From: Posidonia oceanica
Lineage: Eukaryota; Streptophyta; Magnoliopsida; Alismatales; Posidoniaceae
Assembly (NCBI GenBank): GCA_037176725.1
Contig: JAZBRS010000035.1
Coordinates: forward strand, 50,354,001 to 50,418,000
Reading direction: 5' to 3'
Length of the DNA stretch: 64,000 nucleotides
Shown: positions 43,545 through 56,955 of the stretch, piece after piece
Layout: each line of letters starts with the position of its first letter
Numbering within the stretch: position 1 is the first letter of the stretch
The notes under the pieces: model-generated
Told to the model about the DNA's origin: nothing
The model's database searches: none
The model's input: only the letters and a program-made list of their open reading frames with translations
Translations under genes and position numbers: made by a program

Positions 43545-46500
43545 CTACTGATAGTACTTCTTGAGGTAGCACATGTTGACCGGCTCGGACTGCTCGACCT
43601 GGTCTATGTCCTCAAGAGTTACTGCGCCGCCTGAGAAGATCTGCTTAACTACAAAGGGTCCGCGCCAGTTAGGTCGAAATTTGCCTCGACCGTCCGGTAG
43701 ATGAATGGCACGCAGAACAAGATCTCCGGGCTGGAAGCTTCTGGGCCGGACTTTCTTCAAGAATGCTCTAGCCATTCGCTTCTGATAACAATGGGCATTG
43801 TGCATGGCTTGTAGTCTGTGCTCATCAATCAGGTTCAGTTGGACGCAGCGGTCTTCGACCCATTCTGCCTCTTCCAACTCAGCTTCTCGCAAGATCCGCA
43901 GTGAGGGGATCTCCACTTCAACAGGCAATACTGCTTCCATGCCGTACACCAGCGAGTACGGGGTGGCTCCTGTCGAGGTCCGGATTGATGTCCTGTACGC
44001 CCAGAGTGCGTACGGGAGCTTGTCGTGCCAATCCTTGTGGGTTTCTGCCATCTTCTTCATGATCTTGATGATGTTCTTGTTGGCAGACTCCACTGCTCCA
44101 TTCATCTGAGGCCGATATGGTGAGGAGCGGTGATGCTTGATCCTGAAATTCTGTAGGAACTCCTCAGTTCTTTTGGCAATGAAGTTCGTGCCATTATCAG
44201 AGATGATGGAGTGAGGGACCCCGTACCGGGCAACGATGTTGTTCCTGATGAACTTTTCAGTCGCCACTGCGGTGACCGTCCTGTAAGAAGCTGCTTCTAC
44301 CCACTTAGTTAAGTAGTCTATTGCCACCATGATGAAGCGATGGCCGTTTGAAGCAGCGGGGTGTATCGCGCCAATGACGTCGATCCCCCAGGTGGAGAAA
44401 GGCCATGGCGAGGACATGTTGTGCAGCTGATGAGGGGGAGCCTTGATGAAATTGCCGTGGATCTGACAGTTGTGGCATTTACGCACGAAATGGCAACAGT
44501 CCGCTTCCATGGTTTGCCAGAAATACCCTTGGAGCATGATCTTCTTAGCTAAAAGGACACCGTTCATGTGCGGGCCACAGGTCCCAGCATGCACTTGAAG
44601 CATTAAGGTGTTAGCCTCTGGTTTGTCCAGGCAGCGTAATAGCATCTGGTTGTACGATCTTCTGTATAACTGCCCAGCCCCCAGTACATACTTTGACGCC
44701 AGACGCGCCAAAGTTCTCTTATCTTCTGCAGTGGTGCCAGATGGGACGCTACCGGACTCCAAGAATGCTTTGATATCATGATACCATGGCTGCTCCGCTG
44801 TCGGATCTGCTTCCTCTATATTCATGCAATGGGCAGGCTCCTCAATGCAGGTGACTGACACATCCACCATGCTGTTCTCTGGTATGCTGAGCCAAGAAGC
44901 CAAGGTCGCTAATGCGTCTGCATACGCATTCTTTGCCCTGTTCATGTATGTGAAATCAATGCTCTTGAACTCTTCTATTAGCCTCAGCAGACATTCGTGA
45001 TATGGCACGAGCTTGGGGTCTTTTGTCTTCCAGTCGCCATTCACCTGAGAGATTACCAACATGGCGTCACCGTGCACGTGCAACTTCTGTGCTTTGTGCT
45101 CGAGGGCGACTTTCAAACCCAGGATGCATGCTTCGTATTCTGCTTCATTGTTCGTGCATGCGAAAGTCAGCTTCCTCGCAAAAGGAATCATCTGTCCGTG
45201 AGGTGTGGTCAGCACTGCGCCCTATGCCCCGACCCTTCTTATTGACGGCGCCGTCGAAGTACAGCCGCCACTGCTCTTGCTCTTCAGGGTCTTTCTCTTC
45301 TGAGTCCTCCGTCGCAAAAAGAATGTCCTCGTCAGGGAACTGCGTCTGGAGGGGTTGATATTCAGGCAGAGGGAAATCCGCGAGGTGATCCGCCATAGCC
45401 TGGCCCTTCATAGATCTCTGTGTGACAAAAGTGATGTCATATTGGGACAACAACACCTGCCACTTGACACATCTGCCCACCAGAGCCGGCTTTTGGAAGA
45501 GGAACTTGATGGGGTCATGACGGCACAAAAGCTGAACTGGGTACGCCATCATATAGTGTCTCAATTTCTGTGCAGCCCAGACAAGGGATAAACAGGTTTT
45601 CTCCATCACGCTGTACCTGGCTTCACATTCATTGAACTTTTTGCTCAGGTAGTAGATGGCGCGCTCCTTCCTGCCAGATTCGTCGTGTTGGCCCAGGACG
45701 GCACCCATGGAATGCTGTGTGGTTGAGAGATAGAGGAGCAGAGGTCTTCCTGGTGTGGGAGGGACCAAGACAGGGGGTTTGACCAGCAGCTGCTTGATCT
45801 TCTCAAATGCGGCTTGACATTCTTCATTCCAGTCGATTTGCGCATTCTTCCTCAGGAGTTTGAAGATGGGCTCGCAGATGGGCGTAAGCTGTGCAATGAA
45901 GTGGCTGATGTACTGTAAACGCCCAAGCAGGCCTCGAACCTCCTTCTCGGTTCTAGGGGGTGGCATCTCCACGATGGCTTTAGCTTTCATCGGGTCCACT
46001 TCAATCCCCCTTTGGCTAACAATATAGCCGAGCAGTTTGCCAGATGAAACCCCAAATACGCACTTATTGGGGTTAAGCTTCAGTCTGTATTTCCTCAGGC
46101 GGTCAAAGAGCTTCTTTAGGCAAGCAAGGTGATCCTCAGGCTCTTTGGTCTTTGCGATCATGTCATCCACATAGACCTCCACTTCTTGGTGCATGAGGTC
46201 GTGGAAAAGTGTGGTCATGGCCCTCTGATATGTTGCGCCAGCATTCTTCAGCCCAAACGGCATAACCTGATAACAGAAGACCCCCAGGGGGTGATGAACG
46301 AAGTTTTTTCCATGTCTTCTTCTGCCATCCTGATCTGATTATAGCCGGAGAAGCCGTCCATAAAGGATAGCATCTTGTGGCCTGCGGTATTGTCGACTAA
46401 GACGTCAATGTGAGGCAATGGGAAGTCGTCCTTGGGACTCGCCTTGTTCAGGTCCCTGTAGTCGATACATACCCGGATCCGGCCGTCCTTCTTGGGCACT

Positions 46501-49190
46501 GGCACGATGTTTGCAAGCCATTCAGGGTAAAGGACGACCTTTAAAAAGTTAACATCAAGCTGCTTCATTATTTCTTCCTTGATCATGAGCAGCCACTGTG
46601 GTCGCCATCTTCTCAGTTTCTGCTTTACTGGCTTGGCATCTGGCTTCAAGGGCAAGTTATGGACCACTATTTCGACATCCAGGCCGACCATGTCTTCGTA
46701 AGTCCAGGCGAAGACATCCGCATACTCCCTCAGGAATGCGATGAACTCTATCCTGACTTGTGGTGATAGCAGGGCACTGATACGAACTTCTTTGGTTTCT
46801 TCGGCTGTGCCGAGGTTAATAGTCTCCGTTTCTTCCTCAACATGCAGATTGGGACCTTCTGGGTCGTCATCATAGGGCCGGAACTCAGGCGATGGGTCAC
46901 CATTCTCATCGTCGCTTGTATTATCTTCCTCTCCGTACGCAACAAGTTCCGAGAGAATCTCCTTTTCGAAAGTGGGGTTTGTCACCTCGAAGGAGTGTAG
47001 AAGTTCTGCTTCTTGGCCCTGGTGACGCCTTAGGATGGTCACGCCTACCCGAGTGTTTCTGTATCTTCGGTGTGCGACTTCTGCCTTGATGGCTTCCCCT
47101 GTCTGCTCTGCTGCTGATGATACTGCTGCATGTTCTGCCGACACTGCTGAAGGCCTTGCTGGCTCTGGGACTGATGCTGCCGATGACTCTGCCACTGAAA
47201 CTTCCGACAACTCTGTCACTGATTCTGCTCTTTGCCCTGTTACTGCTGCTGTGCAACCCACCAGTGTCTCTTCTTCTGAATCTGCTAATGTACTGGTGGA
47301 AGGCATATGCTGAACAAGCCAACTGGACCCACCCTCGGCTTGAAGAGTAATGAGCTCGTCGAGTCTGAGAGAATTCGACACCATTGAGTTCTCTCCTAAG
47401 ACCATGATGGAGGGGGAGTCCTCTCGCAGAGGAGGATCCGTAACTACGGCTTTTCCTTTTCTTTCTGCGGCTTGGTGCTGTGTCAAGTCTTCTGCTATGG
47501 ATTCGAGCTGTTCCTGGTAAAGCAGCTCCAAATCAGACATCCATGAATCGACCTGGGCTTCTATCGCCCCTTCTTCTTCCTCATCTGAGGGTGAATCGAC
47601 ATAGTAGGCGCCGAGGGCCTGAGGCACTGGCTCGGCTGCGAGATGGATTACTGCCTCTGGTACTTGTATCCTCTGACTCACAGGCGCGCCTGATTGCGAC
47701 TGTCTCGGCAAGGGAGACCCAGATGGTCTAGTCAGAGGGATTGCAGGTGGATAGGCTGCCAGAGTGACTGCTGCTGTCAGAGGATGGGCAGAGGTGCTCT
47801 CTTGAAGGCCTGAGGGCCAGGAGACCGCGATGCTCAGCTGGTTCTCCGTGACTGATGCTGACGACGAGAGCTCGGCCTCCGATGCCATAGGATCTGGCCA
47901 TGAAAGTTGCCGGTCTGCGGCAAGGGGGTGCATGACTGATTGAGCTGGCTGTATTGCCTGTGATGCGGCTTCTGAAAAGGGCTGAGCTGTGCTGCTGACT
48001 GAACTCAACGATTGACCTTTCTGCGAAGGTGGTAATTGCACTGATGCGACAATGGTTGCATGCGAACTGACTGACTGTGCTTGGATTGGTGCTGGTACTG
48101 CTGATATGACTGCAGGAGAATCAAAGACTACCAAATCTGCCAAGGGTTCTGTCAAGTCTGCTACTTCATGATCTGTGGAAGGAGTGGCCAGATAAATCGA
48201 CTGATGTGCTGTTGCATTGGGCTGGCTTTTGCTGCAAGTCTGAACTGCCCCTGTTGTGCCCGACTGTTCCTCGTCCGAGTAGTAGTCCTCAACGCAGACC
48301 CAGTCCTCCTCCGGTGGCGGAGGGCTTTGACACGGCTCTGATTGCGCTACGGCTTGAACTGTGCTTGAGTCCAGGATACCTGCGCTTGTGAAGTTAGCCA
48401 AGCTCCGAGGTATGACCATTCTCTGATTCTTTGCTTGCGGGCGCTTGCCTTTATCGGAGCGAGGGTCGTAACCTAGACCCTCGTTGTCTCTTCGTTCTTC
48501 CGCCAGGATTGGTTCAGCGATTCCTTGGCCATGTCGCCCGAGCGGTGTCCCTTTGACGTAGCCCCATCTGTGACAAACGTTCTCGACCATCCGAAAGGGG
48601 TTGTTGTGAACGGCCAAGGAGTTGACACGCTCAAGATCTGGTAAAAAGTTAACCGGCTCGCACCGATTAACGCGATACAAAGCGTTCGAGAGATCAGGAT
48701 CAAAGGGGACAGTCCGCGAAGAGATAGAAGAAATCGCCTTGATCCGTTCCTTCTCAAAATTCTCCGCCATGACAACGATAACATCGTCGCCTCGGCAGAA
48801 CTTGATCATGCGATGGAGGGTCGAGGGGATAACCTGATGCTTGTGGAGCCAAGGGCGCCCAAGCAGAAAGTTGAAGTTAGGTTCCAAGTCGACGACGTAG
48901 AATTCCACATCGAATGTGACCGGGCCAATGGTAAGAGGGATAACCAAAATCCCTAGAGCGTCATGGTGAGTATTATCAAAAGCTGTCATTCCCTTTACAG
49001 CTGGAGTAATGTCCTCGGCCTTGAATCCGAGCTTGGTTGCTGTTCGCAAGGGACAGACGTTAAGGCCTGACCCATTATCGACCAGTGCAAGGGGAATGCG
49101 AAAGTTCTTGAATTGTACCGTGACGAATAAGGGTTGATTGTGATTAATCCCCGCCGAAGGCAGCTCATCACTCGTGAAAGTGATGACCTA
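43545..49190 (-). pseudogene. pol: E3 protease, G-patch, RT, RNase H, integrase pseudogene
   Basis: Same domain order as E1. Protease VDNGSG near 49080, G-patch about 48590-48460, then a long Ser/Ala/Gln-rich linker that runs into RT with no stop. A 1-nt deletion at about 46281-46291, inside RT just after ITPWG, shifts the frame, and a 1-nt insertion at about 45218-45224, inside the second RNase H, restores it. YVDD is at about 46180. The integrase HHCC, GIDVIG, ISDNG and GAVES motifs are all present, ending at the stop at 43545. A TAG (CAG in E1) at 49188-49190 cuts it off from gag. Confidence 0.9.
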
Positions 49191-52100
49191 AGGCTCCGCG
49201 ATCATCCCGACCATGCTTTCCAAGGTGGCAGGTTCTATGGCTTGGGACACACGGGCGGCTTGGAACACGCGAAGGAAAGCTTCGCGGTGCTCGGCCGAAG
49301 TGTGTATCAGGTCCCAGATAGATATGTCGGCCTTAACCTTCTTGAGCTGGGATGTGATGTCGGCTTTAGGCTGGCATTTCTTGGTAGTAGGTGGTGCAGT
49401 TGTAGGGACAGGTTCAGCTATGGTGGATTCAAGAGGCTGGCCTGAAGGTAGTGGGACTGTAGGCTGGACTAAAGGCAATGGTATTGCAGGTTGTGGATGA
49501 CTAGGTCTGGTTACTGGTGCCGGAGGTCTGTAGACCCTCCCCGATCGCGTCACTTCTGCACACATTTCTGTGGCGTAGCTGTAGGGTACGCGATGGGTAT
49601 CCCGGGTTAGGCTGATAACCACGGGAGCGCGTGCAGCGAGCACGAGAGGGGCTACAGGCTGAGGAGGGCATGGGTAGGTGGGTAGTTGGGAAGGCAAGCT
49701 AGGTGAGGACTGAGGTCTTGCTAGTAAGTGCACGGGAAGCTCTGGCTGAGGTCTGACTAGGAGATGTATTGGGGCTTGGGCCCGGGAAAGCATGGCGGCC
49801 GATGCAGGAGAACGCTCAGGCTTGGCACGCGGTCGGATCATATGGACGCCCGACTCGGAACCGGCGATAGCTGCAAGATAGAGAGAGACTGGAAAGGGAG
49901 TAGAAACATCATGGATAAGCTCGGAAGGATCCACCACAGATGTGAGAGACCCAGAAGGAAACAAGGAGTGAATTCCTGAGGTCCTTGCGCCTCCTGAATA
50001 GGAGTGCTCCAGCAGGGGGCGGCGGACAACATTAGCTGGGGTAGATGCTGATGCAGGTGCATGAGATGGTGCAGAAGTGGATGCCTCGTGCGTGTCGATC
50101 ACAATCGTTCCCGATTCGATCAAGTCCTGGATAGCATTCCGGAGAGTGAAACAACTATCAGTCGAATGCCCGACGCTTCGATGAAAGTCGCAGAAAAGGT
50201 TCGCCTTAAACCAATGCGGTAGTGGGTTTGGTGGCGGGCGAACCTCCGGAAATCTCAGGAGTGACGCAACCTTCGGGAGGACGGCAGTGAGCGGTTCCAC
50301 CAGTAGGGCGAACTTCCGCTTCTCCATGGGTGGCCGTCTCGGCCTCTGGAATTGTCCTTGCTGAACCGGTGCGGCAGGATAGACCGGTCGAGCGGTGGTA
50401 GTGATTTGTGGTGTAGGGTGTGCCCTAGGTGCAGGTGCGTAATAGATCTGAGGAGGAGCAGGCCGGGACGCCAGACGGACGGGCGCAGCAGGGGAGTCGA
50501 CGTATGCGACAACGGGCTTCGGCGGATCCTTCCTCTTGGGACGATTGTTGTTGAGACTGCTGTTGTTGTTGATGGCGCAGCTGCTACTACCGTCGTTGCT
50601 GGCGGGGGCCTGCCTGGCAAGCACAGAGAGTGCGGGGAAGTTGCCACTCCGCAACGAACTCTCTACGCGAGTGCCAGCTCGGATCAAAGCAGTGAAGGTT
50701 GTGACGGGTTGGATGCTAAGCAAAGCTCCGGTAGACGGCTGTGCCCCCTTTATGATGATCTCGATAGACTCCTCGTCGGAGGGCCTATCTCGAACTTGCG
50801 AGGCAAGGGCACGCTAGCGGCCGACGTACTCCCCGAACGGCTCGCCCGGATTCTGCTTGGTTGCGATCAAGTCCGCGCGCTTTGGGACCAGATCGAGGTT
50901 GAAGGAGTACTGTTCCAAGAACGCCTGGCTTAGGTCGTTCCAAGTCTTGATTGTAGCCATGTCAAGCGAGGTGAACCACTTGAGGGCCAGACCAGACAAA
51001 CTCTTTTGGAACAGGCGGATCAGTAACCTCTCGTCCGCCTGGAGTTGGGCGAGATCACCACAGTACGCCTTCAGATGGGCTATGGGGCAGCCCCTACCAT
51101 CATACTTCTCGAAGTCCGGTATTTTGAACTTCGGGGGGAGTACCGCCTCTGGGAAACAGCAGAGGTCTCGGAACTAGTAGGTCTGGTGGTCCGTGCCCTG
51201 CACTAGACGCAGTGCCTTCTCCAGAACGTCCATCCTGTTGTTGATGGGGTTTGGAATAGCTGCTACAAGTGATGGGGCAGCGGGGGCAGGGACCACGTAT
51301 GCCGATTGGGTCGCACCGAGGTGCTCCTCCGGATCCACCATCACGTCGTCTGGTGACGCAAGGTGATGGCCGGCATACCCGTGCTGTGGTGGAGTGCAAG
51401 GAGGGATGCATGTGGAAGTCTGAGCCTGATGCAAAAGGGGAGGATAGATGGTATGCTGTGCGGTGGGTGCAGGATGCTGGAGCATCAGCGGCCGTACCGG
51501 GGCGGCGCCGGGGGACGGGCCTGCGAGATACTGTGCTCCCACCAGTCCGAACGACTGGCCACCAGGTGGCGGAGGTGCATGCTGTGTGAGGTGTGGTGCA
51601 GATGCAAGAGGCGGAACACGTGCCCCCATCGTCGGAACCGTGAGCAGTTGGGACGATGGTCTAGGCGGAAATGCAGAGTGCAATGCAAGATGTGCGAGAG
51701 CAGGCCGCACAGGAACCTCAGGAACGACAGGAGGGGAAGGAGAGCGGACTGATAGAGCTATACCCTGCAGCCGCTGGATAGTGTCCATCAGTTGCTGGTA
51801 CTGCTCTTCAGGTGTCCCGTCAGTGGGAACACTGAATTGCAGTGCCGGGGAGGAACCAGAACCAAGAGATCCGGACTGTCCAGGAGATTGGAATCCTAGG
51901 GCAAGAGTCGCTGCAGCAGAAGGGGGGTCAAAAGTGACAAAACCCTAAGAAGGTGGGGTCAGTGGTGCCTCCAGAACACGTGAAGTGGCCATCAAGATGG
52001 ACTCGGCGACCGGATCAGGAGGAGCGAGCGTCTGCCACTGTCCCACAGCAAACTGGGGTGCCCCAGACGACCGAGGGGAAAAGCCTGGCGTCATAGAGGG

Positions 52101-52193
52101 CACAGAGGGGTTAGAAACGGGAGCCGGAGGGGCCGGAGCGGGAACCACCTCCGAGGCAAGGGTGAGGGAGGTCTCGACAGTGCGCTGGGCCAT
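49191..52193 (-). pseudogene. gag: E3 gag pseudogene
   Basis: Starts at the conserved ATG 52191-52193. Three in-frame TAG codons interrupt it: 51945-51947 and 51174-51176 (Gln codons in E1) and 50814-50816 (Trp in E1); the frame is otherwise unbroken. The capsid domain motifs LKWFTSLD, FLEQYSFN and FGEYVGRW lie at about 50985-50815, and the CHHC zinc knuckle at about 50195-50150. E3 has CAG where E1 carries its own gag stop. Confidence 0.9.
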
Positions 52194-52984
52194 TGCTGAC
52201 CGAGAGCGAGTCAAAACGGGGCTGCGACGAGGGAAAAGGGGACGGGCTCTACGAGGAGCTATGCTCGCAAAGACGAGTAGCTCAGAAAAGGATGGTCGAG
52301 CGCAGGTGTCTCAGCAGAGATGTCAGCAAGGGAGAGACCCGAGCTCCAGCTAAGGAGATCGCTTACTGAACTCTGTTAAAGACGCAACAGAAAACTAGGG
52401 TTAGAAAAAAAGAGATGCAAAATGCACTAAGTTATGGCATGGATGTCATGTATGCTTTCTAGTATGCCCCCCTCACCTAACTAGTGTTTCCTAGCAAGGT
52501 TGTCTACTCCGGGTATCCCTGGGTGTACGGGTCACCGACTCGAGTCAGAAAAGTAGGCTCCCTGTCTAACTCCCGGCCCAAAGCTCAGGTAATGACAGGG
52601 TGGTGCGTTGGTGGCCTCTACCCTGCCAAAGCGTGGGTGGTACCCTCCACTAACACCGACACGACCCCGGACAAGGGGGGACAGACCGACTGACTCACAC
52701 CATGCCAAAGCATCGGGGTGAGAAGTCGGAATTGTCCTTCGCAGACTAGTAGGTGGACTCAGAGGAGAAGAATGCATGCCCTATATGATGCTCATGCAAA
52801 TGATTAAAGTCTTTTATCTTGCGCATTTTATTAACCAAAAGGGAGTGAAGGATTGTTCAGAGTCTCTAGTTGCCCCTAGGAGTTCTTTTACTTGCATTTT
52901 TTAGTTAACCATGGGGAGAACAGACAAGTTTCTACTATCCTAAGCATGGCAAGTGCGAAAGGGAAGAAAATCAGTCAAGCATGG
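52194..52984 (-). other. E3 leader, truncated by E4 insertion
   Basis: Homologous to E1 10590-11390, then ends at CATGG. No primer-binding site is present next to the LTR at 52985. Confidence 0.75.
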
Positions 52985-53689
52985 TGTAGCGATCCCGATC
53001 GGAACCAGGCTCGCTATTTAGCGGCGATTGAGATCCGAGGAAGAGGCTCAACTCGAAAAACACTTAAAATCGAGGAGAAAAAGGAAAAGATAAGACAAAT
53101 CAGAGTCGCCACCACGTCTATTAACGGAAGACGAGGAAAACCGAGGTAATGCGTGAATTAACGTGCAAAACCGAGCAATAAATGCAAAGCAAAGCAATGC
53201 AAAGGGAAACAAATGCAAACAAATGCAAATGAGATGACTCTAGCCTAGGATAAGGGCGGTACGGTCATTGCGGGCCAAAAGACAGGGTAAGGACTCCTGT
53301 TACGTGCGGGGAAGGTATTAGGCACCCCCGACACGCCCGAAAATCGGTCTTTCTAGGCTTACGCTCGCATACGCAGAAAGATGCAGGATTGAATGCCTAT
53401 GTGCCTATGAATGCCTAAATGAATGCTCAAGGAGTGCTCTAAGTGGGAAGAAACAATGCAAGGAAGTAAGCGTGCTCTCTAAGTGCTCAGCTGCGCTGTC
53501 TGTGTTCCGAACTAGGCGAAACCTAGCTCGTGAGAACTCCAGGCAGTAAGCATCACAGCCCTATATGCAAATGCAAGCGAGAAAACAAAACAGCGTGAAA
53601 ACCATGCAATGGGATCGACATGCAAGAGAAAATGGCGCGAAACACGCAAAACGAGGCGGGAAGCGAACAACGCACGCAAAACGATGCAA

Positions 53690-53935
53690 AAGAGCGAAAC
53701 CGTCACGCAAAACGAGCGGAAAACAAGGCAGCGCGCAAAACGAGACAAGAGAGCAGGAAGGTACGCAAAACAGGACGAGAAAACAGAATGGTACGCAAAA
53801 CGGGGCGAAAGAATAAAACTGGCACGCAAAACGAACGAGAAGGCAAGACAGTGCGCAAAACGAGACAAGAAAACAGATGGGCACGCAAAACGGAGCGAAA
53901 ACGAGGGCGGGCACGCGAAACGGCGCCAAAACGGT
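53690..53935. repeat. About 30-bp degenerate tandem repeats in E4 LTR
   Basis: The CACGCAAAAC-type core recurs about every 30 bp (near 53704, 53731, 53762, 53793, 53823, 53853, 53882, 53914). E1 has the same field at about 12540-12800. In E3 and B the same unit has become a trimer of 89-93 bp. Confidence 0.75.
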
Positions 53936-56900
53936 GAAGCAAAAATCTCGAAAAAGCCATGCAAATGCAAGAATGCAGAAAGAGATTAAAAGGGGGTCAA
54001 AGGGGAGGCAAAACAACGTGTGTATAAGAACAAACGCTGTTTAGGACCACTCAGAGTAGGTGTGAAGACCTACTGAGGGGAGAAGGGGCAAATGGAGGGA
54101 TTACCACCTCTTTGCGACTGTTTCCCACTAAACCGTTCCACGGTGTGTCTCGCATGCTGCCCAAAGCTCGCGATGCGATCGGATCGTGGAAAAAGGGGAA
54201 GAAAGTCACATAAAGTGGCAAATCCAGGGAGAACGCAACACGAAACACACAGGGAAACGCGAAACGAGGATTTGAATAGACAAGCAGAAAGGGGAAGTCC
54301 TATTCTACATGCTCAAAGAGACAGAAAGCGAAAACAAGGAAAACTGTGCAAATGCCATGCAAATGAATGCAATGCAGGGGTTCAGGAGGACATACCAGGA
54401 AATCCGGGAGCCTGATCTGAAATCTGTCTGGTCTATGCTGAAGAGCGCTTCGCTGCGGTCGCTTGGGCAGCTCACTTGAGAAGATCCAACGGCCGGATTG
54501 GAAGATATCGCAGCTCCAAGGCAGAAGTGCCAGAACAGGGGAGAAGAACAGATCTAGGTGTTCAGGAGGTCCTAGGGATGTGCAAAAGGGTCCTCCCAAG
54601 TGAAAGGGAGCTTAGTGTGTGCAAAGGGGATGCTGAAATGCAAGACTAAGTGGATGCAGAATGCATGCAAAAGCAAGAAAAAGTAAAGAAAAGAAGCTGG
54701 GAAAAAACTAGGATTTCAGAAAGTATTTTGAAAAAGAAGAGGGGCTAAAAAATGCAAATTTCCCAGAAAACAGGGTTCCACAGGAGAGGATTTTGAAAAC
54801 AGGGGAAGACAAGGGTCTATTTGGCAAAAAACTAGGCTCAGAAAGGTGTTTTGAAAAGAAGGTATGCTTTGAAAGAGATTTTGAAACCAAAAGGGGTCAG
54901 AGTGCAATTTTGAAAAAATCTAGGGTCTAAGATGCAAATTTTCCAGAAAACAAGGTCCTGGGGAGTCTGGGGGTACTAGTGGAAGGTCTGTATGAAATTT
55001 GGTAGGCATAGGGGCTAAAATGCAACCTAGGGGCAAAATGGTCTTTTCGCATGATTTTTAAAGCATGCAGGGACCTAAGTGTGGTTTTGCAATCATGCAG
55101 GGGTTGAAAATGCAATTTAGTATGGAAAATATGCTCTGAAAATCAAATGACAGGACCACAGTGCAATTTCTGGAAAATATGGGGTTAAAAATGCAATGCA
55201 GTAAGTTAAAATGCATGCAGCACAGTTACTGTCCATTTAAAATGGACCTAACTGCAAATATGATAAAGCAGAGGGGCAAATATGCAATGCATCAACCAAA
55301 AATAAAAATCAGAACCTAAGTTTCTACAGTGCATGGGACTTAAATGCAAAAATAAAAACATGCAAGGGGCCAGGATGCAATGCAGTATGGTAAAATATAA
55401 GTAAATAAATGAACTGACTTGGTGCAGGACTTAAGTGCAAAAAAAGAAAACAGGTGGACTAAACTACAAAATATCGTAACAGCACAGCACAGTAAATGGA
55501 TCTACTTGCAAATATTGAAAACTATAAATAGATTATGCAATTTAGCATAGTATTTAATTAAAAACCAAGCAGAATAAATGAAATAAGGACTGGAATGCAA
55601 AAATGAGGAAACTTAGGACAGACATGCAATATTTACCCTAAAACTATATAAACTGAAAAATAAGTAAACAGTGTTGATCGTCGATGGCGGCGAGCACTGT
55701 AGCACGAAGCTTCCAGAGCTCGTGCCGTCGACAGGGGAGGCTGAGGATGCGCGGGAAGGCGGAGAGCAACGTCGGCGATCGTCCGGAGCTCCGGGGGTCG
55801 ACTGGAACTCGCTCTGCTGGTCGGAGTGTCCGGAGGAAAAGCAGCCGGCGCCGGAGAAGGAGGACTGTCCGGCGAGCTGATGACGGAGCAGGAGGACCGG
55901 AAAGCCTATTCTAAAGGCTGGGGAAGCAAGAGAAGAAGGAGAGGAAGCTAGGGGAAGCAGTGATTACCTTTTCCCGCGCCTGAGTCGTTCCCCCGACGTC
56001 AGTGACTTCAGCTGTCGCCGGTGGAGGCCATCTGGTTGCTGCAGACGTTGCCGGCTGCTCGCGGAGGTTGGAATCACTTCAGAACATCCCTCCGGTGCTT
56101 CCTGATCGACCGGACCGAAGTTCTACAGCTCAGGTAACGTCTCGGCTTTTCTGGGTTCAGAGGATGCTGCCGGAGGTCGAGGGAGGTGTCCGCTGCTCGT
56201 CGGCTTGGATGGAGCGCTCCGGGGAGTTGCTGGAAGTCTGGGGAAGGCTTCTGGGCGGTCGAATTGGGTTTCTGGAAGATGTGGAGTGGTCTTGGAGCTG
56301 GGTCGGTTTTCTGGGCTGAAGATGGTCTAGGTGTTTGTAGTGGAGTTTAAGGTCTACGATGGGTGGCTGGGTTTGATGGTTGGTGTTTTGAGAAGGTGGA
56401 GGTCCAGTGAGTCTCTGGACAAAGTTTGGGAGAGGGTGGTGAGTTGGAGTGGAGGGAATTGCTGAAGGAGCTGGGTTGGGTTGCAGGTCTGGTGTTCAGG
56501 GTGTTTCTGGGAGGTTTCAGGTAGTTTCGTGGGGTGGAATGGCTGGGAAATGCTGGAGGAAGAAGGCCAAGTGTTGGGTGAGATTGGGGAAGCAATGGGG
56601 AGAAGTGTGGAGGCTTGGAGTGGTATTGGGGGATTGGAAAAGAAAGAAGGATGCTTTGCTGATATTTTCAGAGAAGAAAAGAAGAGGACTGGATGGGGGG
56701 ATCGGGCTCTGATGAGGGCTTCTCTCCGGGATGCCCAGAACTAACAAACACTCTCTTTTCCTCTCTCTTTTCACTCCGGAATTGGAAGAAGATCAGGGGA
56801 GAAGGAAGATCGCACAGAAAGGAAGGAAAATTCGGATTTTGGTCTCTGGTTTGCTCTCCACTCTCTGGTTTGCTGGTGGTCTCTCGTTGCTTGCTTGCTC

Positions 56901-56947
56901 ACTGATGGATTTCTGATGATGATCCAGTTGAAGGAATGGACGGGAGG

Positions 56948-56955
56948 CTTATATC
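56948..56955 (-). promoter_or_regulatory. Candidate LTR TATA box (E4)
   Basis: The sense strand reads AGATATAAGCCTCCC at the boundary between a purine/pyrimidine-rich upstream part and the GC-rich part of the LTR, a sensible U3/R position about 1.9 kb into the LTR. E1 has only TTTAAGC at the matching place (about 15889-15896), so support is weak. Confidence 0.35.

Larger units (their letters stand above)
32957..52984 (-). mobile_element. Copy E3: Tat-lineage element, 3' LTR to leader, interrupted by E4
   Basis: Minus strand. From high to low coordinates: truncated leader (52984-52194), gag-pro-pol pseudogene, spacer, intact accessory ORF, repeat arrays, polypurine tract and 3' LTR (32957-38508). 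The leader stops at CATGG (52980-52984) and the E4 LTR follows at once. In E1 and B the same place reads ATGGCAAGC, so the leader is cut by insertion and the rest, with primer site and 5' LTR, should be right of E4. ACAGG (32952-32956) is its own candidate target duplication. Confidence 0.88.
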
